Shown here piece by piece: positions 20,184 to 28,891 of a stretch of DNA of 36,832 bases. The notes beneath the pieces were generated by a model. The model was not told where the DNA came from and made no database searches. It saw only the letters and a list, made by a program, of their open reading frames with translations. The position numbers and the translations under genes were made by a program. The DNA is taken from the IMG/VR virus record IMGVR_UViG_3300035698_008626, positions 1-36,832 of that record. The stretch is one strand, 5' to 3'. Every line of letters begins with the position of its first letter. Positions within the stretch are counted from its first letter, which is position 1. This stretch comes from a virus.

Positions 20184-20710
20184 GCAAGACTATCACAAGC
20201 ATCGAGGATCTGCAACAGGACATGCAAAACGCGAACCTTGGCAGTGAGCGAGGTCGCTACATGCTTGAGCAATCCCTGCGCGAGACTGGCGCAGGGCGTT
20301 CTATTGTGGTGGATAATCAGGGCCGCGTCGTCGCAGGGAACAAGGTGCTGGAGATCGTCGAGGAGCTGGGCCTGCCAATCGAGGTGGTGCAGAGCGATGG
20401 CCACAAGCTGGTCGTGGTACAGCGAACTGACCTCGACCTGGAGACAGACCCACGAGCGCGGCGGCTGGCCTACTTTGACAACAGAGCAGCAGAGGTGTCG
20501 CTAACCTGGAATGCGGAGCAGCTAGTGGCCGACCTCGACGCGGGGCTAGACCTCGGCGATATGTGGCAGGACTTTGAGCTGCAAGAGCTGCTGGAGGGCT
20601 TTGCGGAGGGGATGATGACAGAGGATGAAAGTGCCAATGGTAGTGGGCCAGCGCAAAACAAGATCACATGCCCCAGTTGTGGGCATGAGTTTGTGGCGGG
20701 AGAAGCATGA
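20180..20710 (+). CDS. ParB-N/Srx-like domain protein with C-terminal zinc knuckle
   Basis: Start 20180 makes the ATGA joint; 176 residues. Residues 28-110 have the ParB/Srx-like pattern GAGRSIVVDNQGRVVAGNKVLEI, KLVVVQRTDL and RRLAYFDNRAAEVSLTWN. These domains occur in phage modification and packaging regions next to terminase genes. The C-terminus CPSCGHEF is a single zinc knuckle. Role likely DNA-linked but unproven. Confidence 0.8.
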   Translation: MSKTITSIEDLQQDMQNANLGSERGRYMLEQSLRETGAGRSIVVDNQGRVVAGNKVLEIVEELGLPIEVVQSDGHKLVVVQRTDLDLETDPRARRLAYFDNRAAEVSLTWNAEQLVADLDAGLDLGDMWQDFELQELLEGFAEGMMTEDESANGSGPAQNKITCPSCGHEFVAGEA

Positions 20711-21291
20711 ACCCCTGGGATCGCAAGGCAGGCGAGCCGATGCTGTGGTACTCGCGGTTCGATGAATTTTACCGCGAGGCTGGGCCTGAGCGGTCGTTGC
20801 TTGGGGCATACAAGGCGTGGCGAGCTGAAAAGGGCGAGATAAAGCGGAAAGCTACAAGCGCTTCTAGCCCATGGGAGCGGGCATTCAAGCAATGGAAGTG
20901 GCGAGAACGCGCCGAGGCATGGGATCATTACCAGCAAGTGCGAAGGATGCAAGCCGAACAAACCGAGATAGATGCCATGAATAAACGGCACTTGCAGATA
21001 GCGGTGGGCTTGCAGTCAGCAGGAGGTCGCAGCTTGCAGAAGCTTGCCGAGGCGCTAAAGGACGATCCAGACATGAGGCTCAAGGACGGCGAGATACGGC
21101 TGTTCCTATCGCAGGGCATCGACCTTGAGCGAACGACACGCGGGCTACCAACAGAGCTGATAAAGATAATGGGGATGAGCGATGAGGAGCTACTCAAAGC
21201 CTATAGAGATAGCAGAGGCGCGCCGGGACCTGTGGATAGAAGCAGAGCTGAGGGACCGGGGGCTGCTGAGGACAGCGACGAGTCAGACTGA
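20707..21291 (+). CDS. terS: Terminase small-subunit-like protein
   Basis: 194 residues between the ParB-like gene and the large terminase. Residues 18-85 have repeated W and RA-rich helices (YREAGPERSLLGAYKAWRAEKG, AFKQWKWRERAEAWDHYQQV), a pattern common to phage small terminases and their HTH-like DNA-binding part. The middle is helical, as needed for oligomerisation. Assigned by pattern and position; it overlaps TerL by 110 bases. Confidence 0.7.
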   Translation: MNPWDRKAGEPMLWYSRFDEFYREAGPERSLLGAYKAWRAEKGEIKRKATSASSPWERAFKQWKWRERAEAWDHYQQVRRMQAEQTEIDAMNKRHLQIAVGLQSAGGRSLQKLAEALKDDPDMRLKDGEIRLFLSQGIDLERTTRGLPTELIKIMGMSDEELLKAYRDSRGAPGPVDRSRAEGPGAAEDSDESD

Positions 21292-22537
21292 GCCTGAGTA
21301 CCACCCACGAGGGGCGTCTGCACTTTTACAAACATCCGAGGAGCCGGAGGTCATCCTTACTGGGCCTCGCGGGACTGGCAAGTCCAGAGCATGTCTGAAC
21401 AAGATATGGCGCTGCATGTGCCGATACGATGGGGCGCGGGCGGCCATAGTGCGCAAGACGCGGGCCAGCCTGACGACAACGGGCCTGGTGACATTCGAGA
21501 ACGAGGTGCTTGGGGCAGATCATCCGATACTACAAAGCGGGCCGAGCAGGGGCGGTCGATCGGTTTACACGCTAGACAACGGCTCGGAGATCGTGATCCT
21601 GGGTATGGACAAGCCGAGCCGGACGCTATCGAGCGAGTACGACCTAATCTTTGTCATGCAGGCCGAAGAGCTAGCGATGTTCGAGTGGGAGACGCTGGGC
21701 GGTGGCCTGCGAAACGGCGTGATGCCGTATCAGCAACTTATGGGCGACTGCAATCCAGAGACGCCGTTCCACTGGATCAAGCAACGGGAAGAGGGCGGGC
21801 TAGTAGAACTCTGGCAGACGTACCACCAAGACAACCCGAAGATGTGGGATGAAGAGGAATGGACGCAGTACGGCAAGGATTACGTCGAGCGGCTGCAACG
21901 CCTGAGCGGGGCGCGGAAGTTGCGATGGCTATATGGGCAATGGGCAGCGCCAGAGGGGGCGATCTACAGCTTCGAGGAGGACGCCATTGCCGAACCGATC
22001 GAGATACCGCAGGGCTGGCCGAGGTTCGTTGGCATTGATCCGATGGGGCAGAGGATAGCGGCGCTCTGGGTAGCAATGGAGCTTAGGCAGGGGCCGACCA
22101 GACTGCATGTGTACGATGAGTATTATGAGCCATACGGCCTAACGACGCCAGGGCACGTGAGCAACATATTAGAGCAGACGGGCACGGCCACCGTATTCAA
22201 GTGGGTAGGCGGGGGGCCGAGCGAGAGGCAGGCGCGGCTTGACTGGCAAGCCGCAGGGATACCGCTAGACGCGCCGCCATTCTCGGACGTTTGGGTCGGC
22301 ATTGACAGGGTACAGCAGCTTTTGAGTGACGGCACGCTCATCATCCACAAGAACTGCACGAACTTGATCGGGGAGCTTGGGGCATATAGGCGCAAGATGG
22401 TGCGGGGCGAGTTCACGGACAACATTGAGGACAAAGAGGCGTTTCATGCCCTGGACAGCTTGCGCTACATCATAGCCTGGATGACAGAGGGGCACGAGGA
22501 GACGCGGCTCGTATACGACGCGAAGCCAATATGGTAG
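21182..22537 (+). CDS. terL: Terminase large subunit
   Basis: 451 residues. Walker A GPRGTGKS is at 61-68 and a Walker B-like YDLIFVMQAEEL at 153-164. The C-terminal nuclease begins RFVGIDPMGQRIAALWVAM and ends FHALDSLRYIIAW, with Asp residues expected to bind metal. It pumps DNA into the prohead and cuts it. ATG 21182 lies well inside terS; no later ATG precedes Walker A, and residues 8-50 look family-like (IEIAEARRDLWI, YHPRGASALL), so this start is kept. Confidence 0.93.
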   Translation: MRSYSKPIEIAEARRDLWIEAELRDRGLLRTATSQTEPEYHPRGASALLQTSEEPEVILTGPRGTGKSRACLNKIWRCMCRYDGARAAIVRKTRASLTTTGLVTFENEVLGADHPILQSGPSRGGRSVYTLDNGSEIVILGMDKPSRTLSSEYDLIFVMQAEELAMFEWETLGGGLRNGVMPYQQLMGDCNPETPFHWIKQREEGGLVELWQTYHQDNPKMWDEEEWTQYGKDYVERLQRLSGARKLRWLYGQWAAPEGAIYSFEEDAIAEPIEIPQGWPRFVGIDPMGQRIAALWVAMELRQGPTRLHVYDEYYEPYGLTTPGHVSNILEQTGTATVFKWVGGGPSERQARLDWQAAGIPLDAPPFSDVWVGIDRVQQLLSDGTLIIHKNCTNLIGELGAYRRKMVRGEFTDNIEDKEAFHALDSLRYIIAWMTEGHEETRLVYDAKPIW

Positions 22538-22546
22538 GGGGAGAAC

Positions 22547-22723
22547 ATGAGGTTTGAGCTTAGATGTGCCAGTGATAGCACGCCGTTGTATGAAGGCAAG
22601 GTCTATGAAGAGGGCAAGTGGTACATTGAGATTGCCACGGCCGAGGACTTGGTGGGGATTGTAGGAGAGGACATCTGGCCGATCATCTTGAATGTATGGG
22701 GGGGGCTGATAGTGAGCCGGTGA
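22547..22723 (+). CDS. Hypothetical protein, 58 aa
   Basis: Starts after TAGGGGGAGAAC, the stop-plus-site module seen repeatedly downstream. The protein is beta-like (YEGKVYEEGKWYIEIATAED) with a hydrophobic end. No family recognised. Confidence 0.7.
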   Translation: MRFELRCASDSTPLYEGKVYEEGKWYIEIATAEDLVGIVGEDIWPIILNVWGGLIVSR

Positions 22724-22760
22724 TCACGATATATGATGACTACATAGAACAGGGGGGAAC

Positions 22761-23135
22761 ATGAAAATACTTATGGATACTGCGATGATAGATCCCGTAG
22801 TGATGTTGGCCAATATCCGCACAATATCAAATATGACAGAGGCAGAGCATAGAATCGCATACGAGACAGACGAGGGTTGTCTGGGACTATGTCTCGAAAT
22901 ATCCGTCTGGTATGTACCCTCTGGGACACGTTTCAATCACGTGGCAATCCTAAGTTGGTCCTACTCAGTTGGGAATCCAGACCATGACGAGAGTAAGCGG
23001 CCTTACCCAGATACCTATTGGGCCAAGATGATTGCAGGAGATCGCTATATCATCGAGGGTGATATGGGCGACCTGACAGAGATCGGGGAGGCCAAGTGGG
23101 AAGAGCTACAGGCAACAAGGCCGTGGGAAAAGTAG
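22761..23135 (+). CDS. Hypothetical protein, 124 aa (related to 23796)
   Basis: AGGGGGGAAC site. The body is aromatic and beta-rich (LGLCLEISVWYVPSG, FNHVAILSWSYSVG); the end (LTEIGEAKWEELQATRPWEK) parallels that of the gene at 23796 (VIAYAEAKWRDLQKEG), with a similar length, so the two are likely paralogues. Function unknown. Confidence 0.75.
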   Translation: MKILMDTAMIDPVVMLANIRTISNMTEAEHRIAYETDEGCLGLCLEISVWYVPSGTRFNHVAILSWSYSVGNPDHDESKRPYPDTYWAKMIAGDRYIIEGDMGDLTEIGEAKWEELQATRPWEK

Positions 23136-23144
23136 GGGGAGAAC

Positions 23145-23474
23145 ATGGCAAGCTGGCGAGGAATCTATGAGGAGAAGAGGCGGGATAGCAGAATTGCACT
23201 GGCGTATTGGGGGATAGCCGCGACACTTCAGGTCATTTGTGGGGGCTGGGCCCTAAAGATTCTATGGGGATGGTTTGTCGCACCACCACTAGCAGTCCCA
23301 TTATTGACAGTTCCTCAGGCTATGGGGATAGGGATACTGGTTGCGTTTTTGACTGGCGAAATGCCAAAGGAGGAGGATACAACGATAAGGCGTGCGACGC
23401 GGGCCATGTTACATGCCATCGTATATCCGCTTGTGGTGGTGGTGGTGGCATGGATCGTGACGTTATTCTTGTAG
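23145..23474 (+). CDS. Three-segment membrane protein, 109 aa
   Basis: TAGGGGGAGAAC precedes the ATG. Hydrophobic spans are near 20-40 (YWGIAATLQVICGGWALKIL), 45-72 (VAPPLAVPLLTVPQAMGIGILVAFL) and 88-109 (AIVYPLVVVVVAWIVTLFL). Basic loops suggest orientation with the N-terminus inside. It lies among packaging genes rather than near the lytic enzyme. No family recognised. Confidence 0.75.
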   Translation: MASWRGIYEEKRRDSRIALAYWGIAATLQVICGGWALKILWGWFVAPPLAVPLLTVPQAMGIGILVAFLTGEMPKEEDTTIRRATRAMLHAIVYPLVVVVVAWIVTLFL

Positions 23475-23486
23475 TAGGGGGAGAAC

Positions 23487-23786
23487 ATGGAATTCATGGT
23501 TCGTCGCACAAGCCGCAAGACGCCACCATGCGATGGGGCGGTCAAGGGGCCTTACGTCAAAACAGTGGCCTGGGAAGGCGAGGCCCTTGAGGCATGGCGT
23601 TCACGCGGGAACAATCATCGCGAAGAGCATGGAGAGCCGGTACGGGATCTCGTCGAGGTGGCTTGGTTTGTTGAGGTAGATGATCTTGAAGCATTGTTGG
23701 AGCTTGTGCCAGAAGCTAAGAACGGGCTGGTGCTAAGTCAGGATGGTGGGTTTGAGATCGAGATATACGACGATTACAGGGAGTAG
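23487..23786 (+). CDS. Hypothetical protein, 99 aa
   Basis: TAGTAGGGGGAGAAC precedes the ATG. A basic N-terminus (RRTSRKTP) leads to an acidic, helical C-terminal half (DLVEVAWFVEVDDLEALLELV). No family recognised. Confidence 0.7.
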   Translation: MEFMVRRTSRKTPPCDGAVKGPYVKTVAWEGEALEAWRSRGNNHREEHGEPVRDLVEVAWFVEVDDLEALLELVPEAKNGLVLSQDGGFEIEIYDDYRE

Positions 23787-23795
23787 GGGGAGAAC

Positions 23796-24083
23796 ATGAA
23801 CAGTCAAATCGGGAGACGGTCGGAGGCCACATGGACATGTATATATGCCAAAGGGGAAGACGGCTTTGAGGACGGGTGGTATTTGGATGTTGGGTTCTGG
23901 CGTATGGAATGGTATCCATCAGAGAGGCGGGCGCTCATCTTGTTTTGGAAGCAAACTGGCGGCTCCAAAAGGGTCGATAAGTCTCCCCGGGGCCAGGAGC
24001 TTCTGAACCCAGACATGGAGCTTGCCGACGTGATCGCATACGCGGAGGCCAAGTGGCGGGACTTGCAGAAGGAGGGGGCATGA
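23796..24083 (+). CDS. Hypothetical protein, 95 aa (related to 22761)
   Basis: TAGGGGGAGAAC site. Trp/Tyr-rich strands (DGWYLDVGFWRMEWYPS, ALILFWKQTGG) followed by a helical end with AEAKWRDLQ, as in the gene at 22761. Function unknown. Confidence 0.7.
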   Translation: MNSQIGRRSEATWTCIYAKGEDGFEDGWYLDVGFWRMEWYPSERRALILFWKQTGGSKRVDKSPRGQELLNPDMELADVIAYAEAKWRDLQKEGA

Positions 24084-24328
24084 GTCTCATAGACGAGACG
24101 ATTGACGGGGTGATACGCAACATGGAAAAGAAGCAGCTAGAATGGCGGCGCGAGCAATGGGCCGTTAGGAATACTGGGTTCATGGTGGCGCTGGGAGCGT
24201 CGGCATTAGTATCTGTGCTGTCCGGTCGCCCGTGGTGGCTTGTCCCAGCCATGATTTGTGGTCTCGCTGGAGCCATCGTGGGCCTGTTTCTGCTGTTCAA
24301 GGCAATCGCTCGCAAGGTGATAAGATGA
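24080..24328 (+). CDS. Two-segment membrane protein, 82 aa
   Basis: Start 24080 makes an ATGA joint. An amphipathic N-terminal helix (residues 1-33) is followed by two hydrophobic spans near 35-52 (GFMVALGASALVSVLSG) and 56-75 (WWLVPAMICGLAGAIVGLFL), with a basic tail. No family recognised. Confidence 0.7.
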   Translation: MSLIDETIDGVIRNMEKKQLEWRREQWAVRNTGFMVALGASALVSVLSGRPWWLVPAMICGLAGAIVGLFLLFKAIARKVIR

Positions 24329-24369
24329 ACCGACGCGGCTGGACGGGAGCTGACGATGGCGACGCTTAG
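24325..24369 (+). CDS. Possible 14-codon relay frame
   Basis: ATGA overlap with the membrane gene opens a 14-codon frame that covers the ribosome site (GGGAG) of the gene at 24356. It may be a translational relay or chance. Confidence 0.2.
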   Translation: MNRRGWTGADDGDA

Positions 24370-24775
24370 AGAGCACCTAGACGATATGGGCATTGTTGGC
24401 TTAGGGCCCGATTGCAAGTTCGTGGCGGTTGACCGTCCTGGTCTTGAGTCATATAGCGGGATGGTTAGTGATGACATTCTTGGAAGAGAGATTCGCGATT
24501 ATGAGATAGTCCACTTTGGCATCACGAGCAACACCTGTTATGTCATAACAGACAAGCCGCATGAGTGGCTTGGCGTTATGGGCAAGGCATCTCTCGAGAT
24601 CCCCGTAACAGGCGAGCACCGAATTCTGGCGACAGATCAATGGATTACCAGTGAGCCCAAGGATTTGTGTAGACTATGGCTAGACCTCGGAATAAAGATG
24701 GGGCTAGCCTCAATGGAATACATGGGAGAGTACCTACAAGAGAAGGCAGATAACGGGGGAGACGACGATGGATAA
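24356..24775 (+). CDS. Hypothetical protein, 139 aa
   Basis: GGGAGCTGACG precedes ATG. The opening MATLREHLDDMG parallels MATIRGWLDCEG of the gene at 24919, and both begin GACGATGGCGACG at DNA level, suggesting duplication of the 5' end. The body is beta-rich (YEIVHFGITSNTCYVITD), then helical. Function unknown. Confidence 0.75.
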   Translation: MATLREHLDDMGIVGLGPDCKFVAVDRPGLESYSGMVSDDILGREIRDYEIVHFGITSNTCYVITDKPHEWLGVMGKASLEIPVTGEHRILATDQWITSEPKDLCRLWLDLGIKMGLASMEYMGEYLQEKADNGGDDDG

Positions 24776-24932
24776 GCTTACGCAAGACACCATTGAGACC
24801 ATTGAGGTTCTTGCCAAAGACGGCGTCAAGCTAGAGCATTGGTGGTTTCACTATGGCAACCGGATAGCCGATGCCGCAAGGCAGTATTTCGATATGCTAG
24901 ACAATGGGGGAGACGACGATGGCGACGATTAG
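24768..24932 (+). CDS. Hypothetical protein, 54 aa
   Basis: Overlaps both neighbours: ATG 24768 lies in the end of the upstream gene and its stop lies in the start of the next. The product is acidic with VKLEHWWFHYGNRIADAARQ and an Asp-rich end. No family recognised. Confidence 0.65.
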   Translation: MDKLTQDTIETIEVLAKDGVKLEHWWFHYGNRIADAARQYFDMLDNGGDDDGDD

Positions 24933-25221
24933 AGGCTGGCTGGATTGCGAGGGCTTTGACTGGGAGAATGGCCGCATCTTGGGCATTTGCCTTTGTGTGG
25001 TAGCGCGAGGAGAAAATACTGTTACAGCTATTGACAAGAAGGCCCCTGTGCTTGACGAGGAGTTTTCTGCATGGGGAGCTGCCCCAGCAAGGATAATGGC
25101 CGAAGATGACAAGCGGCTTTATTTTGTGACCACTTATGATGGTATTCAGGATATGTATTCCATTTACAAGGACTTGGATCAATATATCCAAGAGGGCTGG
25201 CTACCATTGCCAGGCAGATAG
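24919..25221 (+). CDS. Hypothetical protein, 100 aa
   Basis: GGGGGAGACGACG precedes ATG 24919. The N-terminus is like the gene at 24356. It continues ILGICLCVVARGENTV and KRLYFVTTYDGIQDMYSIYK, beta-rich with a short helix. Function unknown. Confidence 0.7.
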   Translation: MATIRGWLDCEGFDWENGRILGICLCVVARGENTVTAIDKKAPVLDEEFSAWGAAPARIMAEDDKRLYFVTTYDGIQDMYSIYKDLDQYIQEGWLPLPGR

Positions 25222-25245
25222 ACACGGGAGACAGAGAGAGAGACG

Positions 25246-26820
25246 ATGAACATTAGAGACAGAGCGGCGGGCTGGCTAGTTGCGCCACGGACGGCGAGGC
25301 TGGACAGCGCCATTGGGATATTCGAGGAGGCGATGAACAAGGCCCCCTGGCTGATCCGTGAGGACGCGAGGACGCTAGACATCATGCGCCAGCATTCGGG
25401 GGATCTACTTCTGGACGCCGGGACGATGGGCGCGGTGAGTGAGGATGAGCGGCTGTACTACGTGGCGCAGAGCCGCTGGCTATATGGCAAGTCGGTCTAT
25501 GCTGAGACGGTGGTGAGGTTGCAGACCGACTATGGCTTTGGGCGCAACATCAGCATCGTGCCAGAGGAGGAGGAGGCCAGGGATATATTCAGAGAATTCT
25601 GGACCGCCAAGAGGAATAAGCCGATACTTGGCGCGAGGAATAGACACGAACAAAGTGACAGGGTTTGTGTAGATGGTGAGTTCTATTTTATCTTCTTTGT
25701 GGCAAAGGCCGGAGATGACGCGGGGCTGCCTACTATTCGTGTTGTAGTGACAGAGCAGATCGCGGAGATCATCACGGATCCCGAGGACGATGCGGTAAAC
25801 CTATACTACAAGCGCGTATGGATGCCTAAGGGTGCAAAAGAGGAAGTGACGCTGTACTACCCCGATTGGGTGGCAACAGAGGAGCAGCTTGCCAAGGCCA
25901 ACTTGCCAGACGGCGCGGACTTGGCTCAGGACGCCAGGGAAATGACGGGTGTCCTGATGATGCACGTCAAGCTGACCGGCCTAGAGCAACGAGGCTTGCC
26001 ATTGCTGATGCGGCCCGCGCCGTGGATCATAGCAAACAAGCAATTCGCAGAGGATAGAATAGCGGTTGTGAAGAGCAGGGCGACGTTCACAGAGAAGGTC
26101 AAGACAGACACAGGATCACGCGGCATAAAACAACTAGCAGCACAAATGCGATCAAGCCTAGTAACACAAGACACGGAGCGTAACCCCGTGCCGACTGCGG
26201 CCTCCACGTACCTTGAGAACATGAAGTCTACTATGGAGCGGCTACCGCTGACGACGGGCGCTATTGACGCCGAGAAGGACGGGGCGCTGATCCTGCGACC
26301 GATCTCTCTCGGGGCTGGCGTCACGCCGATATATCTCGGGGCTGGCGAGTCGTTCAGGTTAGCAACTGCGACCGCGATGGAAGGGCCAGTGCTCCGACAC
26401 TTTGCGCGGTATCAGATGTTTTGGGAGAGCGTGTGGTCGGACGTTGTGGACGTGGTATTGACCATGTACGAGGATGCCAATGAGATGAAATTCGAGACAC
26501 ACGAGGCCGACGTGACAATGGACGCGCTGATCGAGACGGACCTGCTTGCGTTCGGGCAGGCGCTCAAAGCAATGGCGGAAGTTGCGGATATACCGAAGGA
26601 GCTGCTGACGCGGCTGGCGTTCCAGGCATTGAACGTGAGCGATGCTGAGGACATACTCGCGCAGATGTACCCCGAAGGCGAGGAACCGGAAGAAGAGCCA
26701 ACGGAAGAGCCGACACAAGAGGCAGTGCTGGGGATGCTATTCGACGTAGCGACAGAGATGCAAGCGGGCGACAAGGACGCGGCGGTGGTGGTACTCGAGA
26801 CGGTAGAGGACATGGCATAG
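25246..26820 (+). CDS. Phage portal protein
   Basis: 524 residues, the usual portal length. It has the expected order: an N-terminal clamp region, a wing domain with ADRLYY-type strands (QSRWLYGKSVYAETVVRLQ), then RPAPWIIANKQFAEDRIAVVKS and a stem/crown with helices. The C-terminus is acidic (EEPEEEPTEEPTQEA). Twelve copies would form the DNA channel at the head vertex and dock TerL. It lies 2.7 kb after TerL, with seven or eight small genes between. Confidence 0.85.
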   Translation: MNIRDRAAGWLVAPRTARLDSAIGIFEEAMNKAPWLIREDARTLDIMRQHSGDLLLDAGTMGAVSEDERLYYVAQSRWLYGKSVYAETVVRLQTDYGFGRNISIVPEEEEARDIFREFWTAKRNKPILGARNRHEQSDRVCVDGEFYFIFFVAKAGDDAGLPTIRVVVTEQIAEIITDPEDDAVNLYYKRVWMPKGAKEEVTLYYPDWVATEEQLAKANLPDGADLAQDAREMTGVLMMHVKLTGLEQRGLPLLMRPAPWIIANKQFAEDRIAVVKSRATFTEKVKTDTGSRGIKQLAAQMRSSLVTQDTERNPVPTAASTYLENMKSTMERLPLTTGAIDAEKDGALILRPISLGAGVTPIYLGAGESFRLATATAMEGPVLRHFARYQMFWESVWSDVVDVVLTMYEDANEMKFETHEADVTMDALIETDLLAFGQALKAMAEVADIPKELLTRLAFQALNVSDAEDILAQMYPEGEEPEEEPTEEPTQEAVLGMLFDVATEMQAGDKDAAVVVLETVEDMA

Positions 26821-26829
26821 GGGGGAACG

Positions 26830-27051
26830 ATGAAACGGGTGCTTATCAAGGTAAGATCGGCAAGCGGTGGGGACTATCAGACTGGAGTCAACTGCGACAG
26901 CATCGAGGAATTCGGGGCAGCAACGTCGTACTGCTACTATGAGGTCTCTATCGGCAGCCATATTCTGCACCTTTACGGGGGCACAGAAGCAGAGTGGGCT
27001 CCGATACCGCCTCTTCCGATGGCGGACTATGCTAGAGAGGAAGAGGCATAG
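26830..27051 (+). CDS. Hypothetical beta-rich protein, 73 aa
   Basis: TAGGGGGGAACG precedes ATG 26830. The sequence alternates hydrophobic residues (VLIKVRSASGGDYQTGVNC, YCYYEVSIGSHILHLYGG). No family recognised. Confidence 0.7.
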   Translation: MKRVLIKVRSASGGDYQTGVNCDSIEEFGAATSYCYYEVSIGSHILHLYGGTEAEWAPIPPLPMADYAREEEA

Positions 27052-27211
27052 CGGAGCATCCCAGGCCCAGGGGCAGTGCTCTGGCTAGAGGGTGGAGGGT
27101 TGCTATCGTAGGGATTGCGGGTATAGCAGGCCAGAGATGAAAGGAAAGCCGCTTCTACTGGGATCACGGCCCCGCGAACATGGGACTAAGCGGGGCAAGA
27201 AGGGGGAACGC

Positions 27212-27613
27212 GTGCGATTGAAAGAGTGGATATTGAGTTCCTGGACCGCATACTTCTTCAGTTTCTTTCTGGCAGACATCTGGACTGGCCATTGGTGTGG
27301 TGGCAATACCAAGATGCTCGTGATGTCATTGGTGGCAACGGGCGGAACGCTTATCTTGAGTATTGTATGGGCTATAATTGAGCACAGAGGGGAGAACAAA
27401 TACATGAGGCAACGGCAAGACGGGGCCCGGGTGGTAGAGGCAGAACCGCCAGGCTACAATAATAAGGCGATATTTGATGCTGGGCCGGTACTACATGGAA
27501 ATACCAACGATGGCATTGGGCTGCAGATATGTGACAGGTGGTGGGTCATCTCATTCGAGGACTTTGGGGCGATGTACGAGCTTGCGAAGAAGGCGAGGGA
27601 GAACGATGATTAA
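27212..27613 (+). CDS. Membrane protein, 133 aa (GTG start)
   Basis: GTG 27212 is chosen because AAGGGGGAACGC before it matches the local site module; in-frame starts at 27092 and 27137 lack a clear site. Residues 34-57 (MLVMSLVATGGTLILSIVWAII) form a membrane segment, with a second possible span near 10-25. The soluble C-terminal half is Gly-rich then ends WWVISFEDFGAMYELAKKA. The preceding 160 bases (27052-27211) hold nothing I can support. Confidence 0.6.
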   Translation: MRLKEWILSSWTAYFFSFFLADIWTGHWCGGNTKMLVMSLVATGGTLILSIVWAIIEHRGENKYMRQRQDGARVVEAEPPGYNNKAIFDAGPVLHGNTNDGIGLQICDRWWVISFEDFGAMYELAKKARENDD

Positions 27614-27890
27614 GTGGTTGGCGGCATGGTGGAAACGACGTAGGGACAAGCAGGAAGAGCTGCGTCTCCTGGGCTTATGGCTAGCGCGGAGGGAACGACG
27701 GGCGGAAGAAGGGCATCGGCGCAAAGACTATCTAGCCGGGTATGATGAGGCGGCGGGGTTCTGGGCGCATCGATACGGGCGAAATAGCAGCCTAGCCCAA
27801 GCCATTGAGAAGTCAAACGAGCACAGGGAATTGCACCTAATCAGGTGTGAGTGGGTAGGAATGCCAGATTGGGAGAACGATGATAGGTGA
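27606..27890 (+). CDS. Basic hypothetical protein, 94 aa
   Basis: ATG 27606 overlaps the upstream stop, after GGGAGAACG. The N-terminus MIKWLAAWWKRRRDKQEE and WLARRERRAEEGHRR are very basic. YLAGYDEAAGFWAHRYG recurs in style in the genes at 30080 and 30279. Function unknown. Confidence 0.65.
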   Translation: MIKWLAAWWKRRRDKQEELRLLGLWLARRERRAEEGHRRKDYLAGYDEAAGFWAHRYGRNSSLAQAIEKSNEHRELHLIRCEWVGMPDWENDDR

Positions 27891-28449
27891 CACGACGGGC
27901 CTCACATTCACCGCGAAAATAAGCGTGCTATATTGCGAGGGTGAAATCGAAGGCCCAGCAGCGATTGAGCTTGTATGGTGGCAGATGGATCATGGCCGCA
28001 AGGTGATCTCTGCTGCTTCGGTTGGGAATTGCTTGCTTCTCTCTTCTTTGTGGAGAGATACCGATGGTTTCTCACACATGAAGATTGAGGCGTTGCCGAT
28101 ATACATGACCAATCAGGATGCCATTGAGTATGCCAAGCAAGTATACAAGAACTCGCTAAAAGAGGAATGGCACAGAGAAGGCGACCAGTATGTGAGCGAG
28201 TGGCACGAGGACTATTCAGTAGAGGACATGAAGGTCATCACGGGCGGCGACTGGCGGGATCCCGTGGATGACAAGCCCGCAGATCGCCTTTTGACCTATG
28301 ACGAGACGTATCCGATCGGGGCTACCGTTGATCGCGCAACCCTTCTCACGTTTGTATTTGATGTTGAGAGAGCGGCACGAGAAGGATGGTGCTACCGATG
28401 GGTGGTACTCGAAGACAGCGATCCGGCATTATATCGGAGGATAGCATGA
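27880..28449 (+). CDS. Hypothetical protein, 189 aa
   Basis: GGGAGAACG precedes ATG 27880, overlapping the upstream gene by 11 bases. The first half is beta-rich (FTAKISVLYCEGEIEGPAAI); the second contains VYKNSLKEEWHREGDQYVSEWHEDYS and a helical end. No family recognised. Confidence 0.75.
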   Translation: MIGDTTGLTFTAKISVLYCEGEIEGPAAIELVWWQMDHGRKVISAASVGNCLLLSSLWRDTDGFSHMKIEALPIYMTNQDAIEYAKQVYKNSLKEEWHREGDQYVSEWHEDYSVEDMKVITGGDWRDPVDDKPADRLLTYDETYPIGATVDRATLLTFVFDVERAAREGWCYRWVVLEDSDPALYRRIA

Positions 28450-28823
28450 AACTAACGCGCAGATCGTTCGTGAGCAAGCTGCCGTTTGGGATCGCGGGGG
28501 TGTGGGCGGCAGTCAAGTACCGAAGAATGCCAAGCGGAGGAGAGGGCGCCCAGGTCGTGAAGCAGCCTTGTGGAGGCCGCTTCTATCCGGATAAAGTGCT
28601 CGGCAAAGCCGTAGAGGATTTCTGGCAGAAGGAAACAGGTCAGCCGTATGAGCCTATACGAATGGGCGATATAGTTCCGGTGGGCCATTGGAGGCCACCA
28701 TATCAAGAATCGCTAATGCAAGATGAGCCTATAATCGGCATGATTTCTGATCAAGGCGACGTTAGGTGGGTATCTATGGATAGGGGCATAACGTGGAAGA
28801 CCGTGGAACTGACAGTGCCATGA
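28446..28823 (+). CDS. Hypothetical protein with twin-arginine-like signal, 125 aa
   Basis: ATGA start. The N-terminus MKLTRRSFVSKLPFGIAGVW has TRRSFVSK followed by a weakly hydrophobic stretch and basic residues, close to a Tat signal (S/T-R-R-x-F-x-K). The rest is a small polar domain with one Cys (QPCGGRFYPD). Tat export of a phage protein would be unusual; a chance basic helix cannot be excluded. Confidence 0.7.
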   Translation: MKLTRRSFVSKLPFGIAGVWAAVKYRRMPSGGEGAQVVKQPCGGRFYPDKVLGKAVEDFWQKETGQPYEPIRMGDIVPVGHWRPPYQESLMQDEPIIGMISDQGDVRWVSMDRGITWKTVELTVP

Positions 28824-28891
28824 CGAAGCTACAGACCCAAACCGATCGTCTGACAAGGCTCGGATGGGAACAGCGGGGGAAGAAGAAATGA
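28820..28891 (+). CDS. 23-codon basic microprotein
   Basis: ATGA overlaps at both ends place it exactly between the Tat-like gene and the first collar-like gene. The product (TDRLTRLGWEQRGKKK end) is basic. The two-sided joint makes a real frame more likely than chance; it may serve mainly to carry ribosomes to the next start. Confidence 0.45.
   Translation: MTKLQTQTDRLTRLGWEQRGKKK

Noticed and set aside
27370-27375. TATAAT inside the gene at 27212
   Set aside because: No -35 at proper spacing; it is in coding sequence.
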